A stretch of DNA of 64,000 nt from the NCBI GenBank assembly GCA_050250915.1, contig JBFWNT010000005.1, positions 62,001 to 126,000 on the forward strand, given 5' to 3'. Below the pieces are notes generated by a model. The model was not told where the DNA came from and searched no databases. It was given only the letters and a program-made list of their open reading frames with translations. Numbering within the stretch: position 1 is the stretch's first letter; the number at the start of each line of letters is the position of its first letter. A program made the position numbers and the translations under genes. The DNA comes from Miltoncostaea sp050250915 (lineage in GTDB: Bacteria; Actinomycetota; Thermoleophilia; Miltoncostaeales; Miltoncostaeaceae). Positions 8,863 through 17,082 of the stretch are shown here, one piece after another.

Positions 8863-8872
8863 ACCCTACTCT
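8863..8872. promoter_or_regulatory. Back-to-back -10 boxes for pyk and the APH-like gene
   Basis: The 10-mer ACCCTACTCT holds TAGGGT on the minus strand (8868 to 8863) and TACTCT on the plus strand (8867-8872), which share the central TA. Each box is exactly 8 nt from its start codon (GTG 8854, ATG 8881), so both transcripts would be leaderless or nearly so. Only 26 bp separate the two coding regions. Confidence 0.7.
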
Positions 8873-8880
8873 GGGCGCCG

Positions 8881-9621
8881 ATGGCGCAGCGTTTCACCGT
8901 GGTGATCGGCGACGAGGGGGCGCCCCGGGCGGAGAAGCGTGGCGACCCGGCGGCCCTGGCCCGCGAGGCGGCGGCGCTGCGGGCCGTGGCCGGCCGGCCG
9001 TGGGCGCCGGCGCTGCTCCGCCACGCGCCGGGGCTGCTGGTCACCGCCCGGGTGCCGGGCGGCCCGCGCGACCTGGCGGCCCTCGCCACCGACGAGGCGC
9101 GCCGCCTGGGCGCGGTGCTGCGCGCGGTGCACGCCACGCCCGGCGCGGCCGCCGGGGGCCTGTGGTGGTGGGCAGCGCCGGCGCGGGACCTCGCCGCCTA
9201 CCGCGAAGGGCGGGTCCGCGACGCCGAGGAGGCGCTGGCGGGGACGCCGGACGCCGGGCTGGCCCGCCGGCTCCCGCCGGGGCCGGCGCCCGGCGGCCCC
9301 TTCGCCTTCCTGCACGGCGACCTGGTGGCGGCGAACGTGCTCTGGCCGCCGGACGGCGGACCGGTGCTGATCGACTGGGAGTTCCAGCGGATGGGCGACC
9401 CGGCCGAGGACCTCGCCTACCTGGCCGAGCTCAACGCGCTGCCGGCAGCGGTGCTCTCCGAGGTCCTGGAGGGCTACGGCGAGCCGGATGCGGCGGCGCG
9501 GGTGGACGGCTGGCGCGGCCTGGTGGCGGCCGACGCGGGCGCCTGGTACCTGGGGCAGGGGATGCACGCCGAGGCGGAGCGGATGCTCGCCCGGGCGCGG
9601 CGGCGCGCGGCTCCGGGCTGA
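8881..9621 (+). CDS. Aminoglycoside phosphotransferase / choline kinase-like protein
   Basis: The 246-residue protein keeps the catalytic core of APH-type kinases: the Brenner loop FLHGDLVAANVLW near residue 143 and LIDWEFQRMGDPAEDLAYL near 160, which supply the catalytic Asp, Asn and metal-binding Asp. The N-lobe is short and the glycine-rich loop is not obvious. Family members phosphorylate aminoglycosides, choline, homoserine or sugars, so resistance should not be assumed. TACTCT lies 8 nt before the ATG. Confidence 0.82.
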   Translation: MAQRFTVVIGDEGAPRAEKRGDPAALAREAAALRAVAGRPWAPALLRHAPGLLVTARVPGGPRDLAALATDEARRLGAVLRAVHATPGAAAGGLWWWAAPARDLAAYREGRVRDAEEALAGTPDAGLARRLPPGPAPGGPFAFLHGDLVAANVLWPPDGGPVLIDWEFQRMGDPAEDLAYLAELNALPAAVLSEVLEGYGEPDAAARVDGWRGLVAADAGAWYLGQGMHAEAERMLARARRRAAPG

Positions 9622-9761
9622 TCAGCGGGCGGTTAGCCACGGGGAGAAGCCGGGGCGGCACTTCTCATACCTGTGTCCAAAGCCGCCCCGATGGGCCGGT
9701 TCGTAGCCTGGATCCCATTCAGGGGTCCCAGGGCCCCCGTCCATCCGCGCAAGGAGAGTAG

Positions 9762-11216
9762 ATGCGTCTGAGGCCATTCCGGCTGGTGCCGGCGCTCGTA
9801 GCGGTGATGCTGCTGCTTGTGCCCGCCCTCGCCGCCGCCCAGGGCGAGCCCACCGACCAGGACATCGCGATCAACACGCTCCTGGTCTTCTTCGCTGCTG
9901 TGCTCGTGCTGTTCATGCAGGCTGGTTTCGCCATGCTCGAGGTGGGTCTCTCGCGCATGAAGAACGCTGGTGCGGTGATGGGGAAGATCCTCATCAACCT
10001 GTCCATCAGCCTCCTGATGTTCTGGGCCGTCGGTTTTGCGTTCGCCTTCGGCACCGGGAACAACTTCATCGGGTCGAGCGGCTGGTTCATGAACAACGGC
10101 AACCCCGGTAGCGATTACGCGTCGCTCGCCTACAGCAACACGAACTTCGAGGTCACCTTCTTCTTCCAGGTGGTCTTCTGCGCCGTCTCGCTGGCGATCG
10201 TCTTCGGCGCGATGCTCGACCGCACGAAGTTCATCGGCTACGTCATCTTCGCCATCGCCTTCACCGGCGTGATCTACCCGATCGTCGCCCACTGGACCTG
10301 GGGCGGCGGCTGGCTCCTCCAGGACGGCTTCCAGGACTTCGCCGGTTCCTCGATCGTCCACCTGCAGGGCGCGTTGGCGGCGCTCGCCGGGACCCTGGTC
10401 CTCGGGCCGCGCATCGGGAAGTTCCGTGACGGCAAGGCGGTGCCGATCCCCGGCCATTCCATGCCACTCATGATCCTCGGCGTGATCATCCTGTGGGTCG
10501 GCTGGATGGGCTTCAACCCCGGCTCGTTCCTGAACGCGATCGGCGCCAACTTCGCCGACGTCGCGGTCAACACGAACCTGGCGGCCGCGGCCGGCGTCAT
10601 CGGCGCCACCATCGGCTCGCTGCTGATCTTCAAGACGCTCGACGTGTCGCAGATGGGCAACGGCGCTCTCGCCGGATTGGTGGCGATCACCGCACCATGT
10701 GCCTTCGTCGACCCGTGGGCCGCGGTGGTCATCGGCTTCATCGCCGGCATCATCGTCCCGCCGCTCGTCGTCGCCGTGGACAAGCTGAAGGTGGACGACC
10801 CGGTCGGCGCGATCCCGGTGCACGGCATGGCCGGCATCTGGGGCACGCTCGCCTGCGGCCTGTTCGCCACGTCGGAGCGCGCGACGTCGCTCGCGGTCGG
10901 CGAGGGCGGCCTGCTCACCGGCGGCGGCGGCCACCAGCTCTGGGTCCAGTTCTACGGCGTCGCGGCCACGATCGGCTTCACCTTCACCGCGTCCTTCATC
11001 GTCTTCCTGGCGATCAAGTACACGGTGGGCCTGCGCGTCAGCGAGGAGGACGAGCTGCGCGGCCTGGACATCTCGGAGCACGCGATGTTCGGCTACCCCG
11101 AGCGGTTCATCGACGTCCCCGGCGCGGAGCCGGAGTCGGCCGGGTACTCCTCGACCCCCGTGGCCCCCGCCGGGTCGGCGACGGCGACGGCAACCAACCC
11201 CGCCACCACCTCGTAA
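9762..11216 (+). CDS. amtB: Ammonium transporter (Amt/MEP family)
   Basis: The 484-residue protein has a cleavable signal (MRLRPFRLVPALVAVMLLL... to AAAQG) and eleven membrane segments. The twin histidines of the conduction pore are present in SIVHLQGALAALAG and AIPVHGMAGIWG, with the family signature near HLQG. A Thr/Ala-rich tail of about 30 residues ends the protein. It moves ammonium across the membrane. AAGGAGAG precedes the ATG, and TAGCCT near 9703 may be the promoter. The PII gene follows after 12 nt, the standard amtB-glnK pairing in which PII plugs the transporter when nitrogen is plentiful. Confidence 0.96.
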   Translation: MRLRPFRLVPALVAVMLLLVPALAAAQGEPTDQDIAINTLLVFFAAVLVLFMQAGFAMLEVGLSRMKNAGAVMGKILINLSISLLMFWAVGFAFAFGTGNNFIGSSGWFMNNGNPGSDYASLAYSNTNFEVTFFFQVVFCAVSLAIVFGAMLDRTKFIGYVIFAIAFTGVIYPIVAHWTWGGGWLLQDGFQDFAGSSIVHLQGALAALAGTLVLGPRIGKFRDGKAVPIPGHSMPLMILGVIILWVGWMGFNPGSFLNAIGANFADVAVNTNLAAAAGVIGATIGSLLIFKTLDVSQMGNGALAGLVAITAPCAFVDPWAAVVIGFIAGIIVPPLVVAVDKLKVDDPVGAIPVHGMAGIWGTLACGLFATSERATSLAVGEGGLLTGGGGHQLWVQFYGVAATIGFTFTASFIVFLAIKYTVGLRVSEEDELRGLDISEHAMFGYPERFIDVPGAEPESAGYSSTPVAPAGSATATATNPATTS

Positions 11217-11228
11217 GGGCAGGACGAC

Positions 11229-11594
11229 GTGAAGAAGATCGAAGCGTTCATCCGCCACGAGGCCCTGGAGGCCATCCACGACCGCCTGGCGCAGATGGGG
11301 CTCCCCTCCATGAGCGTCACGGAGGTCAAGGGCTCCGGCCGCCAGAAGGGCTTCACCGAGAGCTACCGCGGCGCGAAGACGACCATCTTCCTCCGGCCGA
11401 AGCTGAAGCTGGAGATGGTGCTCGACGACGCCGACGTGGACCGCGCGATCGACTGCATCCTCGAGCTGGCCCACACGGGCGAGCCGGGCGACGGGAAGAT
11501 CTTCATCTTCGACGTCGAGGAGTCGATCCGGGTCCGCACCGGGGAGCGCGGCGCGGTCGTGCTCGCCCCCCACCCGGAGGAGACCCCCGCCTAG
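11229..11594 (+). CDS. glnK: PII nitrogen regulatory protein (GlnB/GlnK family)
   Basis: This 121-residue signal protein senses 2-oxoglutarate, ATP and ADP. Family features include VTEVKGSGRQKGF ahead of the T-loop and the B-loop region TGEPGDGKIFIFDVEE. The T-loop reads YRGAKTTIF, so Tyr46 remains but Tyr51, the residue uridylylated or adenylylated in many bacteria, is threonine. A C-terminal extension (VVLAPHPEETPA) is also unlike the classical end. The gene follows amtB closely, so binding to AmtB is its most likely job. Covalent regulation at position 51 is ruled out. Confidence 0.93.
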   Translation: MKKIEAFIRHEALEAIHDRLAQMGLPSMSVTEVKGSGRQKGFTESYRGAKTTIFLRPKLKLEMVLDDADVDRAIDCILELAHTGEPGDGKIFIFDVEESIRVRTGERGAVVLAPHPEETPA

Positions 11595-11633
11595 GCGGAA
11601 CCCTCCGAACAGCACGAACGGCTGCACACACGA

Positions 11634-11665
11634 GGCGCCGGCGGTCCCTGGGGACCGCCGGCGCC
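11634..11665 (+). terminator. Strong hairpin after amtB-glnK
   Basis: A perfect 15-bp inverted repeat (11634-11648 with 11651-11665, beginning GGCGCCGGCGG) encloses a 2-base centre, 39 nt after the PII stop. There is no T-tract, as is common for terminators in GC-rich actinobacteria. It should end the amtB-glnK transcript. Confidence 0.75.
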
Positions 11666-11696
11666 GACGTGTTCGTGGGGTCCCTCGGGAGGAGGG

Positions 11697-11728
11697 GTGC
11701 AATCGAGACCGCGTGGTCTCAATCGCAC
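11697..11728 (-). terminator. Hairpin downstream of the histidine kinase gene (distal)
   Basis: On the minus strand a 14-bp stem with two G-U wobbles and an ACGC loop can form. On the plus strand the same positions are A-C mismatches, so the structure belongs to the minus-strand RNA. It probably acts with the proximal hairpin at 11822-11847 to end the two-component operon. Confidence 0.5.
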
Positions 11729-11821
11729 GACCCGCGGGCGCCTCGCGCCTTCGTCTCGCCCGTCATCGAAGGAGTCCGCCGCGACGCCGTCGCGGATGCG
11801 GACGGTCTCCGGGAAGAGATC

Positions 11822-11847
11822 CAATCGAGAGCCGAGGTTCTCGATTG
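11822..11847 (-). terminator. Hairpin downstream of the histidine kinase gene (proximal)
   Basis: CAATCGAGA and its exact complement TCTCGATTG (9 bp, 8-nt loop) lie 26 nt past the histidine kinase stop. The same CAATCGAGA core recurs in the distal hairpin at 11697-11728. It is a plausible terminator or RNA-stability element. Confidence 0.5.
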
Positions 11848-11872
11848 CACCGCGCCGGCCCCCCCGGACGTC

Positions 11873-13354
11873 TCAGGCGGGGGCGGGGGCGGCGGCCGGC
11901 TCGGGCTGTCGGAGGGGGTCCCCGGGGACCTCGAGGACGAAGGCGCTGCCGCCGCCGGGCCGGGGCTCGACCCGGACGTCGCCGCCCAGGGCCCGCGCGA
12001 GCTGGCGGGAGATCGCGAGGCCCAGCCCGGAGCCGTGGCGGCCGTCGGGGCTCTCGCTGGAGTGGAAGGCGTCGAAGATCCGCTCCTGCTCCGCCGGGTC
12101 CACCCCGGGGCCGGTGTCGCTCACCGTGACCGCGAAGCCGCCGTCCGGGCGGGCCGTGCCCTCCAGGCGGATGGTGCCGCCCGGCGGCGTCCAGTGGATC
12201 GCGTTGTCCAGCAGGTTCCCCACGATGCGCTGCACGCGGCCCTCGTCGGTCACCACCGTCGGCAGCGGGTCGATGCCGCGCTCGAAGGTGACGCCGCGGG
12301 CCAGGGCCTCCGGCTCCAGGGCGTCGAACGCCCGCTCCAGCACCTCCGCCGGCCGCACCTCCGCCAGGTCCAGCGTGAAGCGGTGGGCGTCGAGGCGCGC
12401 CAGGTCCAGCAGGTCGGCGACCAGGGCCTCCAGGCGCGCCGCCTCGTTCTCGATCGCCGCCAGCGACCGGGGGACGTCGTCCGGCGGCACCACCCCGTCC
12501 TGCAGCGCGGCGGCGTGGCCGCGGATCGCGGTCAGCGGCGTGCGCAGGTCGTGCGTCACCTTCATCAGGAACTCGCGGGTCTCGCCCTCCCGCTCGGCGA
12601 GTCGCCGCACCATCAGGTTGAAGTCGCTCGCCAGGTCGTCCAGCTCGCGCGTGCCCGCCGGCCCCAGCTCGGTGCGCAGGTCGCCGCCCGCCACCCGGTG
12701 CGTCGCCCGCTGCATCGCCGTCAGGGGCCGCGTGATCCTCGACGTCAGCAGCAGCGACATCAGCAGCGCCACCGCCAGGCCGATCCCCGCCGCCAGGAAC
12801 ACCCACGGCGCCACGTCGGGCCACGCCGTCGCCGGCGTCCCGGGGGGACGCGCCAGCAGGATCGCCCCCACCGCCTCGCCGCCCAGCATCACCGGCGCCG
12901 CCGACGCCTCCGTCGTCCTGGCACCCGGGAACGCCTGGAAGTCGATCCGCTGGACGCCCTGCTGCTCCAGGATCCCGTAGTCCAGCTCCCGCGCCGCGAC
13001 CTGGGGGATCTCGTCCGTCGGCCGGTCCGCGCCCGGGGTGAGGGGCAGGCCCGAGTAGTAGAGCTTCGTCTGCGGGCCCACCAGCGCCTGGAGGCTCGCC
13101 GGCGACACGAAGCTGAACGTCACCCCGCCCGCCGCCTGCTTCTCGGCCTGGTTGCTCACGATCTTCGCGAGCGCCGCCGCCTGGCGGTCCAGCTCGTCGC
13201 GGGCGACCTTCTGGGACTGGGCGCGGATCAGCCCGCCGCCCACGGCCGCGAACACGATCGCCGCGACGAACAGCCCGCCGGCGACGGCGAGCGCGAGGCG
13301 GCCCCGCAGCGTCCGCCACGGACGGGGGGCGCCCGACGGCGCCCGCCGGTTCAC
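11873..13354 (-). CDS. Two-component sensor histidine kinase (HAMP)
   Basis: The 493-residue membrane kinase has a membrane segment near residues 20-40, an outer sensor region of about 130 residues, a second membrane segment near 180-200 and a HAMP linker. Next come a HisKA domain with the phosphoacceptor histidine in MKVTHDLRTPLTAI (near 264) and a HATPase with NLLDNAIHWTP and SDTGPGV. All catalytic boxes are intact. The GTG start overlaps the response regulator TGA by 4 bases, so the pair is co-translated. The signal sensed is unknown. It sits next to, and convergent with, the ammonium genes. Confidence 0.93.
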   Translation of the reverse strand: MNRRAPSGAPRPWRTLRGRLALAVAGGLFVAAIVFAAVGGGLIRAQSQKVARDELDRQAAALAKIVSNQAEKQAAGGVTFSFVSPASLQALVGPQTKLYYSGLPLTPGADRPTDEIPQVAARELDYGILEQQGVQRIDFQAFPGARTTEASAAPVMLGGEAVGAILLARPPGTPATAWPDVAPWVFLAAGIGLAVALLMSLLLTSRITRPLTAMQRATHRVAGGDLRTELGPAGTRELDDLASDFNLMVRRLAEREGETREFLMKVTHDLRTPLTAIRGHAAALQDGVVPPDDVPRSLAAIENEAARLEALVADLLDLARLDAHRFTLDLAEVRPAEVLERAFDALEPEALARGVTFERGIDPLPTVVTDEGRVQRIVGNLLDNAIHWTPPGGTIRLEGTARPDGGFAVTVSDTGPGVDPAEQERIFDAFHSSESPDGRHGSGLGLAISRQLARALGGDVRVEPRPGGGSAFVLEVPGDPLRQPEPAAAPAPA

Positions 13355-14055
13355 CGCTTGGCGGGCACCTTGTAGCCCGTGCCCCAGACCGTCTGGATCG
13401 GGCACGCGTCACCGAGCTTGCGGCGCAACTGGCGCACGTGGACGTCGATCGTGCGGCTGTCGCCCAGGAACGTGTAGCCCCACACCCGCTCCAGCAGCTG
13501 CTCGCGCGTGAGCACCAGCCCGCGGTTCTCGATCAGCGTCACCAGGAGGTCGAACTCCTTCGGCGTGAGCTGCACGCCCTCGCCTTCGACGAACACCTCG
13601 CGGCCGCCCACCTCGATGCGCAGCGGGCCCGCCTCGATGGTCGCGCTCTCCGGCAGCCCGCCGTTCTGGCCGCGCGCCTCGCCGCGGCGCAGCACCGCGC
13701 GCACGCGCGCCACCAGCTCCCGCGGGTTGAACGGCTTGGTGATGTAGTCGTCGGCGCCCAGCTCCAGCCCCACGACCTTGTCCACGGCGTCGTCGCGGGC
13801 GGTGAGCATGATGATCGGGGTGCTGCCCCCGCGCCGCAGCCGCTTCGTGATCTCGTAGCCGTCCATGCCGGGCAGCATCAGGTCCAGGATCACCAGGTCC
13901 GGCGGGTCCGACTCCGCCAGCCGGAGCCCCTCGTCGCCGCGGGACGCGTGCGTGACGCCGAAGCCGGCGGCCTCGAGGTACATGCGCGCGAACGACGCGA
14001 TGTTCGGCTCGTCCTCGACGATCAGGACGCGCTGGCGCTCGTCGGCGGGGGCCAT
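13351..14055 (-). CDS. OmpR/PhoB-family response regulator
   Basis: The 234-residue regulator has a receiver domain (VLIVEDEPNIASF at the start, phosphoacceptor Asp in LVILDLMLPGMDG near residue 55, Lys in ADDYITKPFNPRE) and a C-terminal winged helix with REQLLERVWGYTF and RTIDVHVRQLRRKLG. It would bind DNA when phosphorylated by the kinase encoded just downstream. The start at 14055 is chosen because TACCAT lies 9 nt upstream and the receiver begins at once. The longer frame adds unrelated residues. Confidence 0.94.
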   Translation of the reverse strand: MAPADERQRVLIVEDEPNIASFARMYLEAAGFGVTHASRGDEGLRLAESDPPDLVILDLMLPGMDGYEITKRLRRGGSTPIIMLTARDDAVDKVVGLELGADDYITKPFNPRELVARVRAVLRRGEARGQNGGLPESATIEAGPLRIEVGGREVFVEGEGVQLTPKEFDLLVTLIENRGLVLTREQLLERVWGYTFLGDSRTIDVHVRQLRRKLGDACPIQTVWGTGYKVPAKR

Positions 14056-14153
14056 CGGCGCCCGATGGTAGTCAGCCGGGCGGGCCCGGTCCACCGCGGG
14101 GGCGGCTCCTGCCGCCGTGTGCAGGTGGGCGGGGGCCATCGCCGCGTCGCCCC

Positions 14154-14642
14154 TCAGCGCCGTCCGCGGCGGGACGTCCGGTCCGGCTCGATGCGGATCC
14201 AGCCCGGCGTCCAGGCCTTCTCCTCACCGGAGTTCAGGCGGTACGTGCCCGACCCCTGGAAGCGCGCGCGGCCGTTGCCGGCGGCGGCGAAGTTGAGCCC
14301 GCCGCCCTGCACCACCACCTGCACGTTGGAGCCGGTGACGAACAGGATCCCCGAGGCGCGCCGCACGCTGATCCTGCCGCGGCGGTTGAACTTCAGCGTC
14401 TCGCCGCCCAGGTGGGCCGAGGCGTCGCCCGCGCGGTCCGTGATCTGCACGGTGCCCCGGTCAGGGATCGTCCCGTTGACCACCATCCGGCCGGCGAACG
14501 TGATCTGTCCGCTCCCCGCCGTCTGCACCTGCGCGGACGGCACGCGCCCGTCGAGCAGCCGCAGGCCGGTCCCCCGCGCCTGCGCGAGCACCGGGACCAG
14601 CAGGACGACCGCGACGGCGATCGCCAGCGTGCGACGGAACAC
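14154..14642 (-). CDS. Secreted beta-rich protein of unknown function
   Basis: From the GTG at 14642, preceded by GGAGGTG, the frame encodes 162 residues: a signal peptide (VFRRTLAIAVAVVLLVPVLAQA) and a mature part of short Gly/Val/Thr-rich strands ending in a basic RRGRR tail. It resembles small secreted beta-sandwich or beta-helix proteins, but I do not recognise a family. The longer upstream frame lacks signal character. It precedes the response regulator gene on the same strand by about 100 nt and is probably transcribed separately. Confidence 0.7.
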   Translation of the reverse strand: MFRRTLAIAVAVVLLVPVLAQARGTGLRLLDGRVPSAQVQTAGSGQITFAGRMVVNGTIPDRGTVQITDRAGDASAHLGGETLKFNRRGRISVRRASGILFVTGSNVQVVVQGGGLNFAAAGNGRARFQGSGTYRLNSGEEKAWTPGWIRIEPDRTSRRGRR

Positions 14643-14778
14643 ACCACCTCCGGGGAATCCGACGACGGCCGACCGCGGCGCGTCGTCGCGTGGATGGAGG
14701 ATCCATCGCCCGAATGTGGGAGAGGCGGTCCCGGAGTAAGAGGTTTGCGTCACGATGTGATGGAAATGTGATGACCGA

Positions 14779-14807
14779 GGTGCGCCCCCGCGATCCCGGG
14801 GCGCACC
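14779..14807 (-). terminator. Hairpin terminator after the zinc-ribbon gene
   Basis: GGTGCGCCCC pairs perfectly with GGGGCGCACC across a 9-nt loop, about 20 nt past the stop of the minus-strand zinc-ribbon gene at 14826. It separates that gene from the secreted-protein gene. Confidence 0.65.
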
Positions 14808-14825
14808 GGTCATCGGCGTGACGCG

Positions 14826-15227
14826 CTATGGGTTGAGCTTCACGCCCTCCGTCACGGTCACCGACTGCGGGGCGTCGAGCTTCACGCCCTCCTCGGAGCT
14901 CGTCTGGGGCGTCGCCGCCGGGGCGGGCGCCTGGCCGGGCTCCTCGCCCTCCGGGACGGGGCGCGGCCCGGTCTCGAGGTAGGCCCAGATGATCTCGCCG
15001 CACTGCGGGCAGGTCGGCAGCGGGCCGCGGTTCCGGATCTGGAACTGGCACGCCACGCAGCCGAACATCCCCTGGACCCGCTGCCCCACGTGGAACGTCG
15101 GGAGGCCGGTGCGCTTCTCCGACTCCTCCGCGCCCTCGCGGGGACTCATGTTGCGCGAGGGGCGCTGCTGGCCGGGCCCCCCGCCGGGCCCACCGGACTG
15201 GCGCCGCTGAGGTGGCAGGCTGGCCAT
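14826..15227 (-). CDS. Zinc-ribbon protein with acidic Pro/Ala tail
   Basis: The 133-residue protein has a basic, glycine-rich N-terminal tail, then HVGQRVQGMFGCVACQFQI and LPTCPQCGEIIW, which together give two CxxC pairs for one zinc. A Pro/Ala/Glu-rich C-terminus follows with EEGVKLDAPQ and TEGVKLNP, a short repeated EGVKL motif. No function can be assigned. GGGAGG lies 5 nt before the ATG. It is divergent from nadE. Confidence 0.75.
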   Translation of the reverse strand: MASLPPQRRQSGGPGGGPGQQRPSRNMSPREGAEESEKRTGLPTFHVGQRVQGMFGCVACQFQIRNRGPLPTCPQCGEIIWAYLETGPRPVPEGEEPGQAPAPAATPQTSSEEGVKLDAPQSVTVTEGVKLNP

Positions 15228-15363
15228 GGAACCTCCCGGATCGGCCCCGCCGGACCTGCTGCGCATCCGCGTCCGCGAGGCGTATCGTTGGACGTCGGAC
15301 AGGTTACCGCGCCAACGGCCCCCGACGGCGGGCCGGGTCGGCCATGAACCCGGAGGGGCGCCG

Positions 15364-17082
15364 CTGCGCGTCGCGCTGGCCCAGCTCAACACCGTCGTCG
15401 GCGACCTCGAGGGCAACGCCACCCGGATCGCGGGTGCCCTGACCGACGCGGCGGAGGCCGGAGCGGACGTCACGCTGGTCCCGGAGCTCGCGATCACGGG
15501 CTACCCGCCCGAGGACCTGCTGCTGCGGCCGGCCTTCGCGGCGTCGGCGCGCGACGCCCTGGACCGGGTGGCCGCGGGCGTGCGGACGGGCCTCGCGATC
15601 ATCGGGTTCCCCGACTGGGACGGCGACTGCTACAACGCCGCCGCCGTCGTGGCCGACGGCCGCGTCCAGGCGGTCTACCGCAAGCGCTTCCTGCCCAACT
15701 ACGGCGTGTTCGACGAGGCCCGCTACTTCGCCGCCGGCGACGCCCCCATGGTGCTCGAGGCCCTGGGCCTGCGCATCGGCCTCGCCGTGTGCGAGGACAT
15801 CTGGTACCCGACCCCCGTCGCCGCCGACCTGGCCGTGGCGCGGGTCGACCTCGTCTGCTGCATCTCCTCGTCGCCGTACCACCGCCTGAAGGGCGACCGG
15901 CGGGAGGGCATGCTGGCCACCCGCGCCGACGACTGCTCGGCGGCGCTCGCCTTCTGCAACCAGGTGGGCGCCCAGGACGAGCTCGTGTTCGACGGCCGCT
16001 CCGCCGTGTTCGATCCCACCGGCGAGGTGATCGCCCGCGCGCCCCAGTTCCGGGAGCACCTGCTGCTGGCGGACATCGACCCGGCGGTGTCGGTGCGCCG
16101 CCGCCTGCGCGAGCCGCTCGGCCGCCGGCTTGCCGGGATGCCCGCGCCCGAGACGGTGCGCATCGAGACGCGCCGCCCGGCGGTGCGCAACGGATCGCGG
16201 CCACCGCTGCCGGAGCCGCGCGTGGCCGAGGTGCTGCACGACGAGGCCGAGCTGTGGGCGGCGCTCCGCACCGGCCTGGGCGACTACGTCGGCAAGAACG
16301 GCTTCCCGGGCGTCATCCTCGGTCTCTCCGGCGGCATCGACTCGGCGCTGACGGCCGCGATCGCGGCCGACGCGCTCGGCGCCGACCGGGTCACCGGGGT
16401 GGCGCTGCCATCCGTGCACAGCTCCTCCGAGAGCATGGAGGGGGCCCAGCAGCTGGCCGAGTCGCTCGGCATCCGCTTCCTGGCGGTCCCCATCGAGGGG
16501 ATCGTCACGGGGTTCGAGGACGCGCTGGCGGAGCACTTCGCCGGCCTCGACCCCGACATCACGGAGGAGAACATCCAGGCGCGGGCGCGCGGTACCGTGC
16601 TGATGGCGCTCAGCAACAAGCTGGGCGCGCTGGTCCTGGCCACCGGGAACAAGAGCGAGATCTCCGTCGGCTACTCCACGCTGTACGGGGACATGGTGGG
16701 CGGCTTCGCGCCGCTCCGGGACCTGTCCAAGACATGGGTCTACCGCCTCGCGCGGTGGCGCAACGCGTCGGAGGGGCGTGAGGTGATACCCGAGAGGACC
16801 ATCGCGAGGCCCCCCACCGCCGAGTTGCGCCCCGGCCAGCTCGACCAGGACAGCCTGCCGCCATACGACCTGTTGGACGCGATCCTGGAGGGCTACGTGG
16901 AGCAGGGGCTGGAGCCCGCCGAGCTCGCGCGGGCCGGCTTCCCGGAGGACGTCGTCGCCGACGTCGTCCGGAAGGTCGACCGCGCCGAGTACAAGCGCCG
17001 CCAGGGGCCGGTGGGCATCAAGATCACGCCGCGGGCCTTCGGGCGCGACCGCCGCATGCCGATCACCACGAAGCATGTGTAG
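15364..17082 (+). CDS. nadE: Glutamine-dependent NAD+ synthetase
   Basis: This two-domain enzyme (572 aa) makes NAD+ from deamido-NAD+ using glutamine. The N-terminal nitrilase-type amidase has Glu near 41 (VPELAITGYPPEDLL), Lys near 107 (YRKRFLPNYGVFDE) and Cys near 142 (GLAVCEDIWYP). The synthetase domain has the P-loop LGLSGGIDSALT near 320. No ATG, GTG or TTG suits the conserved N-terminus LRVALAQLNT. GGAGGGG sits 5 nt before a CTG at 15364, which I take as the start. An in-frame ATG at 15226 would add 46 unconserved residues and lies on the divergent gene's start. The subtilase gene overlaps its end by 8 bases. Confidence 0.94.
   Translation: MRVALAQLNTVVGDLEGNATRIAGALTDAAEAGADVTLVPELAITGYPPEDLLLRPAFAASARDALDRVAAGVRTGLAIIGFPDWDGDCYNAAAVVADGRVQAVYRKRFLPNYGVFDEARYFAAGDAPMVLEALGLRIGLAVCEDIWYPTPVAADLAVARVDLVCCISSSPYHRLKGDRREGMLATRADDCSAALAFCNQVGAQDELVFDGRSAVFDPTGEVIARAPQFREHLLLADIDPAVSVRRRLREPLGRRLAGMPAPETVRIETRRPAVRNGSRPPLPEPRVAEVLHDEAELWAALRTGLGDYVGKNGFPGVILGLSGGIDSALTAAIAADALGADRVTGVALPSVHSSSESMEGAQQLAESLGIRFLAVPIEGIVTGFEDALAEHFAGLDPDITEENIQARARGTVLMALSNKLGALVLATGNKSEISVGYSTLYGDMVGGFAPLRDLSKTWVYRLARWRNASEGREVIPERTIARPPTAELRPGQLDQDSLPPYDLLDAILEGYVEQGLEPAELARAGFPEDVVADVVRKVDRAEYKRRQGPVGIKITPRAFGRDRRMPITTKHV

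Noticed and set aside
8881..9621. Aminoglycoside resistance gene.
   Set aside because: Only the general APH/choline kinase core is present. No residues specific to known resistance enzymes could be identified.
11591..11824. A 77-codon minus-strand frame between glnK and the kinase gene.
   Set aside because: It spans three hairpins, has no start signals, and its sequence reflects the inverted repeats.
15226..15363. N-terminal extension of NadE from the ATG at 15226.
   Set aside because: The extra 46 residues precede the conserved amidase start, lie in the divergent promoter region, and the ATG overl‌aps the start codon of the divergent gene.
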